From the NCBI RefSeq assembly GCF_907165205.1, contig NC_058189.1, positions 29,166,270 to 29,230,269 of the forward strand: a stretch of DNA of 64,000 nucleotides, in the 5' to 3' direction. Source of the DNA: Coccinella septempunctata. Lineage: Eukaryota > Arthropoda > Insecta > Coleoptera > Coccinellidae. Positions 43,170-57,439 of the stretch are shown piece after piece. The translations under genes and the position numbers were made by a program. The notes below the pieces were generated by a model. It was not told the origin of the DNA and searched no databases. It saw only the letters and a program-made list of their open reading frames with translations. The number at the start of each line of letters is the position of its first letter. The first letter of the stretch is position 1.

Positions 43170-43767
43170 CAGGGTGTTCCAAACTGAGTCGTTACTCCGT
43201 TAATATTGATGCTACGAATTCGGATAAATTGGCAATTTAGTAGCATTTTTAATGGCCTTCTCGATGCCAAAATAAATGGACAGTCATGTTTTCGAAATAC
43301 AAATTTTTTTCAATGGAACACCCTATATTTTATCATGCAATTCGATTCGTAATAACATTCTCAACAACAAAGCTCTTATCACATTTCCTCCTGTTGAAGT
43401 TGAAAATGAGCGACTTATGTGGAATGATTTATTTTATTCACTAGTTCAAAAATGTCTTTGTTTGGACTAATAAATCTCATAATTGTTCAAAGATAAAGAC
43501 CCAATTTTGATACTTATACCAATAACAATATTTTTCCGGTGTGAGGAGCTTTGTTGTTGAGAATGTTATTACGACTCGAAATGAAGGGTGTTTCATGTTT
43601 CATTCAAGAAAATATCATTTTATGAAATATTTCGATAACGTGACTGACAATGTTTTTTTTTTGGTACCGAGAGGCCATAAAATGCTACTAGCTTGCCCAT
43701 TTAACCGAATTCGTAGCATCAAAATAACCGGAGTTGGCAATAGGACCGACTTGATTTGTGCACCCTG
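43170..43767. mobile_element. palindromic MITE, 598 bp
   Basis: The left arm CAGGGTGTTCCAAACTGAG and the right arm (its diverged complement ending CACCCTG at 43767) share over 80 bp, including GATGCTACGAATTCGG. A second inner symmetry joins 43355-43375 with 43545-43570 (AATAACATTCTCAACAACAAAGC and its complement). TA on both sides. Confidence 0.75.
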
Positions 43768-44998
43768 TATATGGCGCTTCTACGTTTTCGAAGAATGGCT
43801 CAGCCATATTTTTGATGCAGCATGAAGTTAGCGAAAATGTTTGAAATTTTCAACTTCAATAGGCCATCAATTAGGACCCAATTCGTCCTTTTGCAGTAAG
43901 TTCCATATCATTAGTAATTTTTGAATTATTCACGATTTTCTTTATTTGATACATCTCTTCATTTATGAAAACCATCGAGTTCCTTGGCATATATTTTAAA
44001 CAGCTCCCTACACCCAACGGTCTACATCGCGCAACGTTGGAAGCGGCTTTTCAAAGCAAGCGCAGTTATGTCGTAAAACACATGCGTCAAGATTGCGGCA
44101 AGAGAAAGTTCGCAGGTGGTCATCTGAGGATATTCAAATGCCTTATTTTTCCTAGGGATTCTCTAGATTTGGATACTGAAAGAATTGTATTGGTTTTTCA
44201 CAAAATGCATATTTGTTTCATGCTCTAAGCAATCATATCAAAAGCAGAATTGAATTATGATTACATTCAACGTAAAAATACATGAATAAATATTCATTAA
44301 TATACAGGTTGGGTCATATGGAAATATTCATATTCTTGGGTTATACAGGCTGTTCCGCAATGGTTGATTAAATTTTTTCAGACAAGTAATCAAAATGTAT
44401 GCTGACATTTTTCACGTTGGGTTTCTCGATATTCTCGATGAATTTTTTGGAATTTACGAAGAAATATCTAAATTTGACCATTTTGGTAGGAATTTTTTGG
44501 ACGTTTGTTTTGCAAATATGTATCGGAAATTGGAATATATTATTAGGTGAAGAGTGTTTTAAGATTGTATCTACCGGTACCCATAACGAACATCGTGTAG
44601 GTACGTGGAAAAATTGTGTAAAGGAATACTTTAGGCTTCTTTGCAGGTTTTCCGCAAATTTATCGATTTCGGAAATTGTTTTAAAAAACGTTCATTAGTT
44701 CGGAACGTCTGAAAGGGGTTCGAAAATAAGCTCGTTCATCGAACTTTAAACCAGAGGTAATGGTTCCATGTTCCATAGGTACTTCTCTGTTAGTGGAAAA
44801 AAGCTATTTTTAAAATTTCAAATTGGATATCCAATTATTCAACGCTTTCATCCAGGTATGAGTGTTCGTGTGACTCGAGCTCGGTATGAGATTGAAGAAA
44901 CCATCTTTTCATTCCTTATCGATAGTGAAAATCGAGAGAAACATCGTATTCCGTCAAAATATATAAAAAACTGCAATAAAAACCTATTCTATTCCGTA

Positions 44999-47900
44999 CA
45001 GGCTGTCCCAAATTCGATGTTTCAATTTTTTGAATGCAATTACATACTGGGATTGACATCTTTGAATTGGAAAAAAATGCTGATATCGAAAATAGGTATA
45101 TCTACACAAGGTGTCCCACGACGAATAAGACAGGGAATATCTAGGAACTCGATAGTAGTAGAGAATTACATATTGTAATATTGGTGTTGTGAATTAAAGC
45201 AGTTCTTGATATCATGTTACCCAATGAGCTTTGGAATTTCCATGTTGCTTCCCAGAAAACGATTCCATAAAATTATAACATTTCGTGATCTAAAACGATT
45301 AATTTGAGAACTACAGGCACTTCTATACCGGGTAGCCCACCCAGGAAGTAAATGAAGATATTTTGAAAATTCTTTCATGTGGTGTGTGTAGGTTGTCCCA
45401 AAGCACAATTTAAAATTATCGTCATAATTACAGGGTGTTCGAAAACAAAGATATGGACCAAAGTAGCCCTTGTTTAAATGTAACACCCTATATTTGACCT
45501 CAAAAATGGAATGGTAAGCTCAAGTTATGATGAGTTTCTTCATATTACATTATACCTTAGAAGCACCCTTTACGAGATAATGGCGAAAAGTCGAAAATAT
45601 GGAGTTTTTTTTAATAGCAATTAATGAAGAAACTTGTTAAGCCAGCGATACAGACAGAATATTTTCGAGTAGACAAGTAAGCTACTCCTACATATAAAAG
45701 AAAATTTCAACTCTGGAAATTCTGGAATATACAGAGTGATCATAATTAATTCTCAAACATCAACTACAAATAATCGTCGAGAACGTTCTTATTTCAAATG
45801 GCACACCCACACCCGATATTTCTACAGGGTGTTTCATGAGTCGTTGGCCATAGCCTAATGGTGAATGTAGGTCATCCAGGTCTTTCAGAAAAATTGCTTG
45901 TTTTGTATCCTAAGGCTATTAGTTTCGGGGATACGGGGTGATTCATGAATATCGGCCTAAATTTGCGATAGCCATAACTCTGGACGGCAAGGTCCGATTT
46001 TGATCAAACACTATGGGTTTGTTCACTTCAGAAAGTTATTCCAAACAGTTTATGGAATATTAATATTTTCAGGGCAGTACTCAGAATATCGTGATTTTTC
46101 ATTTAAGCCCCAAAATGTATATTTTTTACATACCTCACAGAAATTTCGTTATTGCCCTGATAAACTACATAATTTATTTTAAGAAATCTGATATTCACTT
46201 TGCATGGCACACTTGTCACAAGGGAATAGGAGCAGGACGAATTCATATTTTATGTCATTTTTTCGAAATGCGGTCCTGTTTTTATTCCTTCGGTAATAGT
46301 ATTTATTGCCCTTTGACGTGATTCTGTATTATTTCAATTCTTCTTCATTTTAAAACCCCAGCACATACTGAGTGTTCGTAAAAAAGTGTTTAAAAGTATG
46401 CAAAGTCGAGCTGTAAATTTTTTTGAAATTACATATTGAATTTATATACAAATGATGTGAACCATCTTGGAAAATATAATCCGTGAGTATATCTGCTTCA
46501 TAAAACACATAAAATTTATTCTTCAACAATGAAAAAGTACTATCATAAGAGATGTTCAAAATGGAGTTCTTCCATCTCGAAACATTTTCTAGCTCTTAAA
46601 ATCAGATTATTTATTGCTCTTCTTATCATATCGGGATTTTGTTTAACTTCTGCACAGCCTTCTTCTATCCTATGCAGCAAATGCTCCCGTGAAGTTAGAA
46701 GTGTCTGTCACTTTTTTACGCACACTCAGTAGGAACTGAGGGTTTAAATGAAAAAGCGTTGAACAGAATTTAAAAAATTTTTAATTATCGACCGAAGACA
46801 AAGTATAATATCACCAAAGGAATAATAACAGGACCGCATTTCGAATAAATGACATGAAACATGAATTCTTTCGGTTCCTTCATTGTTGTTTTATGAAAAA
46901 AAAATAAAAAAGTTTTTCGGAAGAATAAATTTTAATAGTTATGTGTGTTATGAAGTAAATACACTTACGGATTACATTTTTCAAGAAGGTTTACATCATT
47001 TCTATCTAAATTCAATATGTCATTTCAAAAGAATTCACATCTCGACTTGACATACTTTTAAACACTTTTTTACGAACACTTAGTATGTGCTGAGGGTTTA
47101 AAATGAAGAAGATTTGAACAGAATTTAAAATAATTCAGAATCTCGGCAAAGGACAATGAAAATTATCACCGAAGTAATAAAAACAGGACCGAAAAAATAA
47201 AATATAAATATGAATTCGACCGTTTCCTATTCCCTTGTAACAAGTGTGCCATGCAAAGTGAAAACTGAATTCCTTAGAATGGGTTATGTAGTTTTTCATG
47301 GTCATAACTAAATTTCTGTAAGGGATGTGAAAAATATGGATTTTGGAGCTTGAATGAAAAATCAGGATATTCTGAGTACTGCCCTGAAAATATTAATATT
47401 CTATAAACCGTTTGGAAGATCTTTCTGAAGTGAACAAACCCAGAATATTTGATCGAAATTGGACCTTGCATTCCAGAGTTATGGCTATCGCAAATTTAAG
47501 CCAATGTTCATGAATCACCCCGTATCTTCGGAACTAATAGCCTTAGGATACAAAACATGCAAGTTTCCTGAAAGGCCTGGATGACCTGCATTCACCATTG
47601 AGCTATGACCAACGACTCATGAAACACCCTGTGTATATCGTTGAACGTAAAAATGAATTTCGAAACTATTTTCATAAAATGTTACTACCTCTGAACGTGA
47701 TAGTTTCTGAACAATTTTCGATTTTTAATTCAAAACAAATGAACTATTTTCGCATTATCTTGTAAACGGTCCTTCTAAGGTACACAAAAAGTGATCTGAA
47801 GAGAATTATCATAATTTGAGCTTGCCATTTCATTTTTGAGTTCAAATACAGAGTGCTACATTAAAAAAAGTGCAACTTTGGTCTGCATCTTTGTTCTCGA

Positions 47901-49534
47901 AGACCCTGTATATATCCCTGTATATGGCAATAATTTTAAATTGTGCTTTTGAACACCCCATACACACCACAAGAAAAGATTTTCAAAATATCTTTATTTA
48001 CTCCCTCAAAATGAGCGCCGCGTCTGGGTTGGGCCACCCGGTATAACTTTGAAGGTTTTTTGACTACGTTTTCCATATGAATAATTGTTGAAATATTGTC
48101 TTGTTTTACTCATCACCGCGAAAATTTAGGACTGTTCTAATAATGCAGGGTGGCCCTAAATTTTAATAATTTGGTAAATGCCCATTTCAAACGTTTGTCC
48201 TAATCTTCTTGAACAAAGTATATTCAAGTATCTACCTGTAGATATCGATTTAAATTTGAATCTGAGACGATTCTCCATTTTCTGAAACTTTTTAGGGTTT
48301 TCACTCAAAATCTCCGAAACGAAATGAAAAAAAATCGAAATATCGGATTTGCTCTTATACATAATTATAATTTTAAAGTTCCTTTTTTCAGGTCATTGTC
48401 AGGCAACAATTTTTTTGCATAATTAACTCCTGACAAATAAGTGCAAGAATTTACGGTTATTTCAATTTTTTTTATTGATTTTGTTTCAGAGATTGGGAGT
48501 GAGAACCTTAAAAAGTTTCAGAAAATATCTACCTGTAGTTTTTAAATTCGTTCGTTTTAGACCGCACGTACTGGATTGTTAAAATTGTGTACTCAGAAGG
48601 AACATAGAAATGCTAAAATGAACATTTTGTCCCCTTATTGATTTTGAATATGATGTCACGTGACTGACAACAAAAGACTCAAATAACCATAATATCAGAA
48701 ACAGCTGCACCACTTGCACCTTATTGAAAAAATGTATTCAAAATTATTCCGCTATTTATATGAAGCCAGAGTTCAAGAGAAGAGTTCATTCGATTTATAA
48801 ATCTGACATCTCTTGTTATATTTTTTTTAAAACTGTCCCTCCAGAGGAACAAATGAATATATAATATACATATTGAAAACCGATGTCACTATAGAGGGAC
48901 AAACAGAGTCCTAGTTAGTTTGAAACCCCAAAACTACAATTCTCTTCTACTCTCGATTTTTGCAATATTCCCTACCTTCACCGTCGTGGGACACCCTGTA
49001 TATTTGTTTACTGTTTTCGTCTGAACGTAACTAAAACACATGACTCTTATTTCATAGATATCAATAAGGTGCGGAAAGAAATTGAAAAATGAAGGAATTT
49101 TTTCGAAAACTATGAATGATACTTCATTTCTGAATGATAAAAATTGCACAGAATTTATATTTCGAAAAGCATCCCGAAAGGAATCACTCCAGCAGAAAAT
49201 TGTTCATTGGGTTGAAAAATAATTTACGAAATATCGGTTCTTCCGGTAGAACAGAACATTATTGGAGTTATCTATGCTTCGAATTCGATACTTTGATTTT
49301 TTTGCATCAAATTCTATGCACATCGAATAGAATCATCCTTTGAAATTCGGAAACTACAGTAGAATCTAGACAGTGTGAACTTTTCGAAAGCGTCAAAGTG
49401 TCAATTTGTTCTGATATTACTCATTTCTATTGAAAAGAACTCGGAAACGTGCCATTTCTGGCTCTTCTAGTAAAGGTGAATACTAGACTAGTTTTCGAGA
49501 GCCCATCATTGGTCAACGAATTTGGGACAGCCTG
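44999..49534. mobile_element. nested inverted-repeat element, 4.5 kb, ends CAGGCTGTCCCAAATTCG
   Basis: A short inverted repeat of about 20 bp at both ends, TA-flanked. Inside it lie 45105-48998 (ends sharing about 65 bp, GGTGTCCCACGACG), 45328-48041 (ends CCGGGTRGCCCA) and 45825-47631. I interpret each inner pair as a later insertion. Confidence 0.6.
45825..47631. mobile_element. large palindromic MITE, 1.8 kb
   Basis: Arms of roughly 700 bp start CAGGGTGTTTCATGAGTCGT and meet near 46730. Conserved arm landmarks include TCACCCCGTAT/ATACGGGGTGA, the 'agccataactctgg' block and the TACGAACACTTAGTATGTGCTG block. A third partial copy of the inner arm (46720-46870) makes the centre asymmetric. Confidence 0.78.
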
Positions 49535-49986
49535 TACTTTTGTCGGCTGCATGAAAACATTCCATGCCATCTGGAAAAGATTTGAACACGTGCTTCAATC
49601 GACCATGCGATCGATACACACTACGCAGCTGTAAAATTCTCAACGTTGCCGCTGCTATCCAGAAATCATGTTTTATCGGACAGCAACCTTGGCATTAACT
49701 TATTACTGCAGTAAATATAATCTCAATCGCATATTGAGATCATTTACAAATTTGAAACTTTGCTTTGTAGTTCAAAATCTGAAAGAAGAAACAATGGTGA
49801 TTTAGTCATTTAAAAACAAATCTACTCGCGAGATTGAACCGTTTTATTTTGATAAGATTATTGATGCGTTGTCTGTATAAGAAATGAGAATATTTCTTTA
49901 AATGTCTTTGGAACAAAATCGATAGCACATTTCACAAAAAACAAGTTTTAGAAAATCAAAAAAAAATGCTAGGCCAAGTTCACAAA

Positions 49987-50676
49987 CAGGGTGTTACTAA
50001 ACTGAACGTACAAACGAAAAGGGGAGATTCCTTAAGTGAGTTTAAGAAAAAAAAGTCCCAGAAACATGGGGTCGCAAACTTTTCGTATTCGAGATACGGA
50101 GTGTTGAAGTTTGAATTTTTTTCAAGTTTTTTTCTCATAGTATATACACTTCACAAGATATTCAACTGAAATTTGGCATAGATATTACATTTTAGAGTTC
50201 TCACCACGTGACATGGCAATTTCGATAGAAGATCTACAGGGTGATATTTTTTCTGGAACACTGCCACCTGTTCTTCTGCAGAATTTTTTTTTGGTGAGCA
50301 ACTGTTAATTTGAAGAAATGTAAAAAGAAGCTTTGTTCTTATACTAAACTTTTCGGTCTCTTGTAGTTTTGTCGTATCTACCAACGATTTCGAGAAAAAA
50401 AATTTTGAACGATTCTCTCGAAATCCTCGTGAAAATCCAAATTATGATGGGAAGGCCATTTTGTAAGCTGTGGTGAATGAATTCAGTGTCAGTTTTTATG
50501 GAAATTTTCCTTATCTGTAGCGATGATTCATAAAGATTCCATAAACTCGTATAATCAACACAAACTTCAACACTCTGTATCTCGAAAACGAAACGTTTGC
50601 GACCCCATGTTTATGGGACTTTTTTTCTTAAACTCACTCCCCTTTTCGTTTGTACGTTCAATTTAGGAACACCCTG
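49987..50676. mobile_element. palindromic MITE, 690 bp
   Basis: The left arm (CAGGGTGTTACTAAACTGAA...) and the right arm, its complement ending CACCCTG at 50676, share about 140 bp, including the 'catggggtcgcaaac' block. The centre near 50330 is unique. Confidence 0.8.
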
Positions 50677-52479
50677 TATATCCATGACGGCTTATTTCAT
50701 CATATTGTTTGAAGCAACACGCAACGCTTTTTTCAATCGAGAATGTGCTTGAATTGTAAGGTACGTTCGGAAGTTCTGGAAAAAAAGTGGTGGTTAGCAA
50801 GATGCAACATATATCGATCAAATTCTATCAGCCATTATTCGAAGTTTCATGAAAAAATCACCTTAGAGGGCTGTTAGGAAACTGAGGTTACAATGCACGG
50901 CTGAAATAACAATTCGTTGTAATTTCATTTATAAATTTATAGATAGCAAAAAAATAAGTACCCAAGTAAAACTGAGCGTATGTGTTGTTTCCACATACAA
51001 CTTTATATCGAAATGTGTTAAAAAAATTGGGTAGCACAAAACTTCGAAAGAAATTATTTCAATATGGTTCTATTTCCGCTTGAACCATCAACATATTTAT
51101 ATTCTCCTAGTTCCTGGATCCCAACAAACGAGTCAGTATTTGGGACCAATTTATTATTATCATAGACTTACTTCCATTAGTTTTTCAATAAAATTGGGAT
51201 CCAGTATTTCGGAGAATAAAGAATAGTTGATGTTTTTATGAAAAAACTCTGAAAGGACAATTTGGAGAAGACAATCTGATTGTTTTTCAATTTCCTGCTA
51301 TCTCATCAATGAACATTTAGATCTGATTCAAGTCAAAAAGTTACATGCGAAAATCGAAATACCTTTGTAGTGCTTGTTTTTTCTAGTCTACTCATTTTTT
51401 CCTGATCTTTCCAATTGCTTTAATAAAATTTCGAAATGTTGATATATATGGTTTTGTTTCGACTCGAAACCTACTCATTAATTTCTTTACAGTCGAACTG
51501 GGAATAGGACGTTATTATTTTGTAGACTCAACTGTGGACAAAGAATTTACGGACCAAATATTAGGAAAATATCTATGGTGGTCCATAAGTTATGATTAAT
51601 TAAATGAATGGGGAAAATCAATAAATAAGAAAAGACGATGGACCTATAAAATTAGGTTATTTAGAAAAACCAAGGTCCACGGTGCTATTTAGTCTGTTCC
51701 AATGCGCGATCCTCAATGAATCGTCCTGTATATTCTGCATTTCTGAATCAATTCAATGATAATTTCCTGTAAAATTTGATATCACTAGATCTGTAGAGTT
51801 CATACGAAATCAGCATCTACGTCTTCCGATGCGGTAGGGTTCTCATCTGTGTGACCATAAACTCTGTGATCCGGGGTTACTTGGGGATATCTCCAGTTCC
51901 AGATTTCTCGTTTACAGTGTTTACGCAGAGTTTGTTCATACATACTCGTTGATTAATGTTTGTTTTGAGCAAGAAGTATGTCGATCGAACAGTAAAATTT
52001 AAAAGGATTTCATCATGAAACAAAATACTGTTGTATTTTTTTTTATTTTTACATATAAAGTGACATCTTTTTAAAACTTGAGCAGCGATCGAAGCGAATG
52101 CTTTTGCCAGCTGGATGCTGGATACACAAATAATGATTGCATTTTTGAAATAATAGAACCCTGACGAAAAACCAAGTATGACTAAGTTTTTGGCATTTTT
52201 CACGGAAATTCCGAGGTTTCTAAGAAATAATGATGAGACGACTGAATATCTGGCTTTCAGATTTACGTATAACGACATTAATTATATAACTTTTTGAATA
52301 GTGGACGGACCGACCTCCTTTTTATGGCACGGGTAAACCAGTATCCAATATCTGAACATTTCAATTCCATTTATTTTCACAAAACAAATGAAAAATATGG
52401 TATCTCGGTTATATAGTTTGCCTTTCTGAATGACCTCAATCATAATTTTCTGTACAATGGGATCCATGTGCTTCATTTC

Positions 52480-52920
52480 GAATTCAGAAGTTGTATCTAG
52501 AAACCCCTGAACCTGTTCGTCGCATTCGTGATTGTTGACATCTGTCAATGCAAAAAATTCGATATCTCGGAAGATGAACATAACATTAATTTCAAATTCG
52601 ACAGTGATTCAAGAAATCCAAGCAGAAATAACTTCTCTTTACAGTATCAACTTTGGGGCCGCGCGTTGACACCTGTTTTATGTAAAAAATTTGATAGCTC
52701 AAAAATGCTGGGATTCATTTCAAATACGAGAATGACATCACGAAACACCGATAGAAACAACTGCCTTCCTTCAGTATAAAAATGGAGGGCCGATAATTGA
52801 TACCTGTCAATGTTTAAAATTCGATATTTCAAAAAATGAACATGATATTCATTTCAAATTCAGAAGTTATATCAAGAAACAGCAGAGAAAAATTCGGTTC
52901 ACTGCATTCACTTAGAAGTC
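52480..52920. repeat. degenerate subterminal tandem repeats, right arm
   Basis: Three units in inverted orientation relative to 41840-42380, with TTGACATCTGTCAA, TTGACACCTGT and TGATACCTGTCAATG at matching places, each preceded or followed by ATTTCAAATTC and CGATATYTC. Their mirror placement supports one ancient long-armed foldback element. Confidence 0.62.
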
Positions 52921-53282
52921 GAGGTTATCCCTTGTAAAAGTTACAATATGGAAATCACAAAAGCTGATATGGGATTATCATAATGAAATTTTGAATGTGG
53001 CTTGGATAAGCCCAATGGCCCAGATTTCCAGAAGACACAAAAAACTCAGAGGACATCAGTAGAAGATTATACTTTATCGCTCTTCAAGAATCTTGGAACA
53101 GCGATAACAAGGTTAGAGGAAATCGCGATCCACTGAAAAACAATACAGCAGAGCCCTTGAAGAAACTTTTCAGATCTACATAAAATCCAGGGAAAATCTA
53201 AGAACCTCAATAGTGCAGCGCCGGGAATAAATTTTTCAGAGTCTGGGATGCCCTCCAAAAAAAATTGAAAAAACAACAATTA

Positions 53283-53420
53283 TTATTATCATTACATCCA
53301 TAATATTATATACTGGTAGGTATATACAGAAAAAACTTTTCACAAAATTGAAAAAAACGACCATTTTTAGGTACCATTACATCCATAATAGTATATACCG
53401 GTATATACAGAATAAACTTT
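53283..53420. repeat. two diverged direct repeats with an 18-bp palindrome
   Basis: ATTACATCCATAATA followed by the perfect palindrome GTATATACCGGTATATAC (second unit, about 53391-53408) and AATAAACTTT. The first unit (53290-53340) has a diverged palindrome. A third copy lies at 55335-55390. Confidence 0.65.
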
Positions 53421-55408
53421 AATCTCCTCCTTTGTGGAAATTCCAATATATCACCAACTATGTAACTGCTTATTTTAAGCACTGTGCAACGTAAAGCTGT
53501 GCGATTTTACAGCCAATACGGTGAAATCTGTGAATTGAGTCGCACGGCGAATAACCAATAAGATTGGTTCATAGTAGTTACCACGAAAACGAATAGCATC
53601 CATAATATTTTGACGTTTTGTAATTGTTGTCAAAAATATCCATTAGCAGCGAAGATGAATTGTGCACACCACCCGATGTAGTTGAGAAGGCGAAAAATGC
53701 TTCAAAATTTATTACCCGCAAAATCTCGTGAAAGATAGGAAACAGTTTATCAAAAACTCATGGATTGGAGAAACACAAAATCAATTCATTTTCGGAAAAT
53801 GGTATGGTAGCATATATTTTGATCTGTTCGAAACAATGAAGCTATCGTCAGTTTTCTTTAATTTATTCAATGCTAAGGTCAACAATCATCATAAACCATG
53901 ATAACATTAATATTGCGACTTATCCTGAAATGTTGGCACCAATTGGCTCAAGATCGAGTAAATTGGAAAATTCAAGGGGAGGCCTATGTCCAGGAGTGGA
54001 TACGAACAGGCTGTTGAAGAAGAAGAAGAAGATCCTGAATTGTTGGCTTTTCTAAAAAGAAAATCAGATGTCTTTCTCTAAAACGCTCCAGATAGCACAT
54101 ATTTGCTTACGAAGGTAGATGTACATAAATTATATAAATAAACAGGCAAATATTGATACTTTTTGATTCCAGGTAGTTTTAATTATCGGTATTAGTGTTG
54201 CTTGTAGAAAGCAGGTGTTACGCAACTTGAAGCCTTAAGACGTACAGGGTACGGAAAAATGTCTGATAATTCATATTGAAGATTCAAAAACCAAAACGCA
54301 AAGTTCATTTGCCGTTTACGAGTTCTTTCATCCGGTTTGTAAAAACTACATCGATCTACGTCCGGCAGAACAGCATGTTCAGACTCTGCCATGTAACATG
54401 CCAAAACAAGTGGCAGAATATCTGTGCTTAGAGAATCCCAAGCAATACAAAGGCCATTGCTTCAGTTAGGCGTTATTCTGCCACAAGTCTAGTAGATGCT
54501 GGTAGCGATATGATAGCATTGAAGAGACAGCGGTTGGCGGTCATCAGCAGTGTCCTAGAGTTATTTAGACAATTCTATGAAAAACATGACTGCCACCTCA
54601 TCAAAAATTACAAGTGAAAACAATGATATTATTTTTGTAAAAACAAAAAATTAGACAACCAACCCGCCCTCTCTTGTTATTAATAATTGCACAGTATCAA
54701 TTAATAATAATTATTACAATTAAAATGTGAACTAAACTATAGGTACTTATTTTAGTTGTATCATGTTTTGTAGTTATTCAATTGATTGATTAAAGATATA
54801 TTCAATTAATGGAATTCTAAGTTTCATGAGAATGAAAGCGTTCGTAGAAAGAGTATAGTACACAACTCGAGTTGTATGGCAACTAATATGCTCCTTACAA
54901 CACTTGTTATGTAATATACCTACTATTTAACTTTTTGGTCGGCAACACAATTGAAAGCAAGAACCTTCAGAAAAAATTTTCAAACAAAAAACTACTTAAA
55001 CAATAATTCGGTGCCCTTGAATTAACTCCCTGGATATTGAAACAACCCCATGCAGAGGAATTTCTGAACAAATCTACTAGTGAATAATATACCCAACAGC
55101 CTTCGTGATTAGAATTGATCATCAGACTTTTTACTGAATTTCAAAAGATGATTTCGATGGATAATAGTCCATTTTACTATAATACTCGCCTAAAAATTGG
55201 TAAACTGAAATCTGTTAAACACACTTTTTAAACTTTCAGTTCCAATATTTCATTTAGTTAGACATTCATTGATATTATGTACTTCAAATACATAAATATT
55301 ACAAGTTTCAGTGATTTTCGTCTGTTCCTCGAAATAACCATTATATCCATAAAAGTATATACCGGTATATACCGTATAAACTTTTCAGTTCCCCAAAGTG
55401 CACGCAAG

Positions 55409-55412
<4 letters not shown>

Positions 55413-55468
<56 letters not shown>
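55413..55468. repeat. (TA)n microsatellite
   Basis: A pure TA tract in the right arm of the composite, mirror of 41110-41221, preceded by the inverted GGTCA-type motif. Confidence 0.93.
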
Positions 55469-55470
<2 letters not shown>

Positions 55471-56295
55471 TTTTGAAAAAGAGTGTTACAAACTTTTACA
55501 ATCTGAAAATAACAATGAAGCGGGTGTAAAGAAATGGAACAAGAGACAGATCCTAAAAACCTGTTTCTCGTTCCAGATCTCAGTGTAAGCAGAGGAAAAA
55601 TGTCAACGGGGTACCATACATATCTTCGTATGATACATGAAAAAAAAAACTTCTTCCCATTCTTTCTACTATGATGGTTGACGAAGAATAATCTGAAAAC
55701 AAAAAAGAAAAAAAAAACGAGAGGGGTGTATTGAATTTTATATTACTCATTAAATAATTTTGAAATTAGTAACCCAACTCAAAAAAGAATCGGTAACCGA
55801 ATGAATACCTTCGAAACCACCCTGAAAACGATATATTCGACAACTCTTTACCAAGTGGTCTATAGTTTCTTCTTCTGCACCACACTCACATCTTGGATTA
55901 TCAACAGCATTCTACCTAAAGAGTTAATCGATAACCTAAGTAAATGTAAATTGAAACAATTGGTTTTGCTACATAATTTTTATTACTCAGAATAAACACC
56001 CTGTATAGGGGTGATAATATGGGAGAAAAACGCTGTCCTTAATCACAAATTGGCCTTTTGTTTGAAAAAATATTTCGAAAATCGGCAACTCTAGGTTAGG
56101 TTTTTTCATAAACGGTACATTTTCGCTCAACCTATGTTGGTGTCATTCGATAGTATTTGATCTACTGTATCGTGGTGTGACGTTTGATTCACTAGTTTTG
56201 GGACACCCTGTATATTATCCTGATTCTTTTGATATAACTAATGAAGATTCATAAAATTGGATCATATTATGACACAACTGAATATTGAAACCTAC

Positions 56296-56494
56296 CTGAG
56301 GGTGCTTCATTGGTAAACTTTATACATAATTGAAGTAAACTTATGGGAAATAGTGGATGTTCTTCTGTTGTTATCCATAATCTAAAATCTGGATTCACGC
56401 TGCCGATTCCTTTTTCCAGATCCAAAAACATCACAAGCACTTCATTCATATATTCCAAGGATAAATGACAATTTTGTAACAACGCCCAAAATCC
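56296..56494 (-). CDS. axonemal dynein heavy chain, exon (AAA6/D6 P-loop region)
   Basis: A 199-nt exon with acceptor TTTTAG (rc, ending at 56495) and donor CAG|GTAGG (rc of 56291-56298). It encodes GFWALLQNCHLSLEYMNEVL, then NPDFRLWITTEEHPLFPISL and LQLCIKFTNEAPS. LLQNCHL and the FRLW(I/L)T motif are signatures of the dynein D6 (AAA6) domain. It ends with one base of a Gly codon that is completed by the 23390-23651 exon (NEAPS-G-VRAGLL), so the two are consecutive. Upstream exons of the gene are not seen up to 64000. Outer-arm DNAH5/8/kl-3 type is the most likely assignment. Confidence 0.92.
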
Positions 56495-56959
56495 CTAAAA
56501 AAGGTTATGTTTTTTGCAATTAAGAACATGGAGAATGAAGAATACAATTCGAGAAAATTGCCTCTCCAGCGCTTATAAATACATTAACTTTTATTCACAA
56601 GGAATTATTAGAATATCCGAATCACAGCAGGCATATAAATGTGCCCGAATAATATATTACAAGAAGACATCAACAATTTATGAGATGGAAAAACCCGAAA
56701 ATTTTTATCTGAGCTTTACTACAAACCTCCAGAATGAAAAAGAGGAAAAGAAAACAGCATAAATGACAGAAAACTGAAATATTCTGTCGAAAAATATGAG
56801 GCAATAATAATAATAATAATATTACTAATATTCAATTTCAACACCAAAACATTACAAGTCACGTCAGAAATTTTCAAATTTCATTTTGGAAAAACTCTTC
56901 CAGAGAGTGTAAGGTATTTTTAGGTAAAATATTGTTTTTAAATTTCTTTCCGTTCAGCT

Positions 56960-57265
56960 GCTTTATGACATCAGGAAGTTATTACTATCTTCTACCGAAA
57001 GGGGATGCTCATACATGGCAGTGAAACTATACAACAGCCTTCCTAATGATATTATATAAAAGATTTCAGAACCTTCAAAAGAAAAATATTCAATTTTTAA
57101 CGGATTCGGAACCATATTCTGTGACCGAATTTTTGTTGATTGGGAGCAGTTTGTAGGATTTATATTCTGTTTTCATTGTCATTTATGTATATTTTTTGAC
57201 TTGTTTGTGTTTCATTCTTGTAATAATTTAACAAAATGAATAAGTTATTGTTGTTATTGTTATTG
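56960..57265 (+). pseudogene. CR1-like LINE 3' remnant
   Basis: ERGCSYMAVKLYNSLPNDII, then after a frameshift DSEPYSVTEFLL, parallels the MGIKLFNALPREL...CEPYNLQEFF C-terminus of the CR1-like ORF2 at 20.4-20.57 kb. The 3' UTR ends in a TTATTG-type short-repeat tail (57235-57268), as usual in CR1-like LINEs. Confidence 0.65.
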
Positions 57266-57439
57266 TAAAATTTTGGGCCCCAGAAATCGACCCCTTGTAA
57301 AACGAATTTTCTCTGATGATAAGGGATGGTTAGTTTATCTCTACTCTTTGTAGATGGAACAAACCATGGCATGAGATCTGTTCGAAAGAAACGAGTCGAT
57401 CAAATTCAAGGCTTATAATATGATAGTTCAACATAATGA

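Noticed and set aside
44768..45178. 136-codon frame in the composite repeat region
   Set aside because: Crosses the ends of two nested MITEs and has no domain; not a gene.
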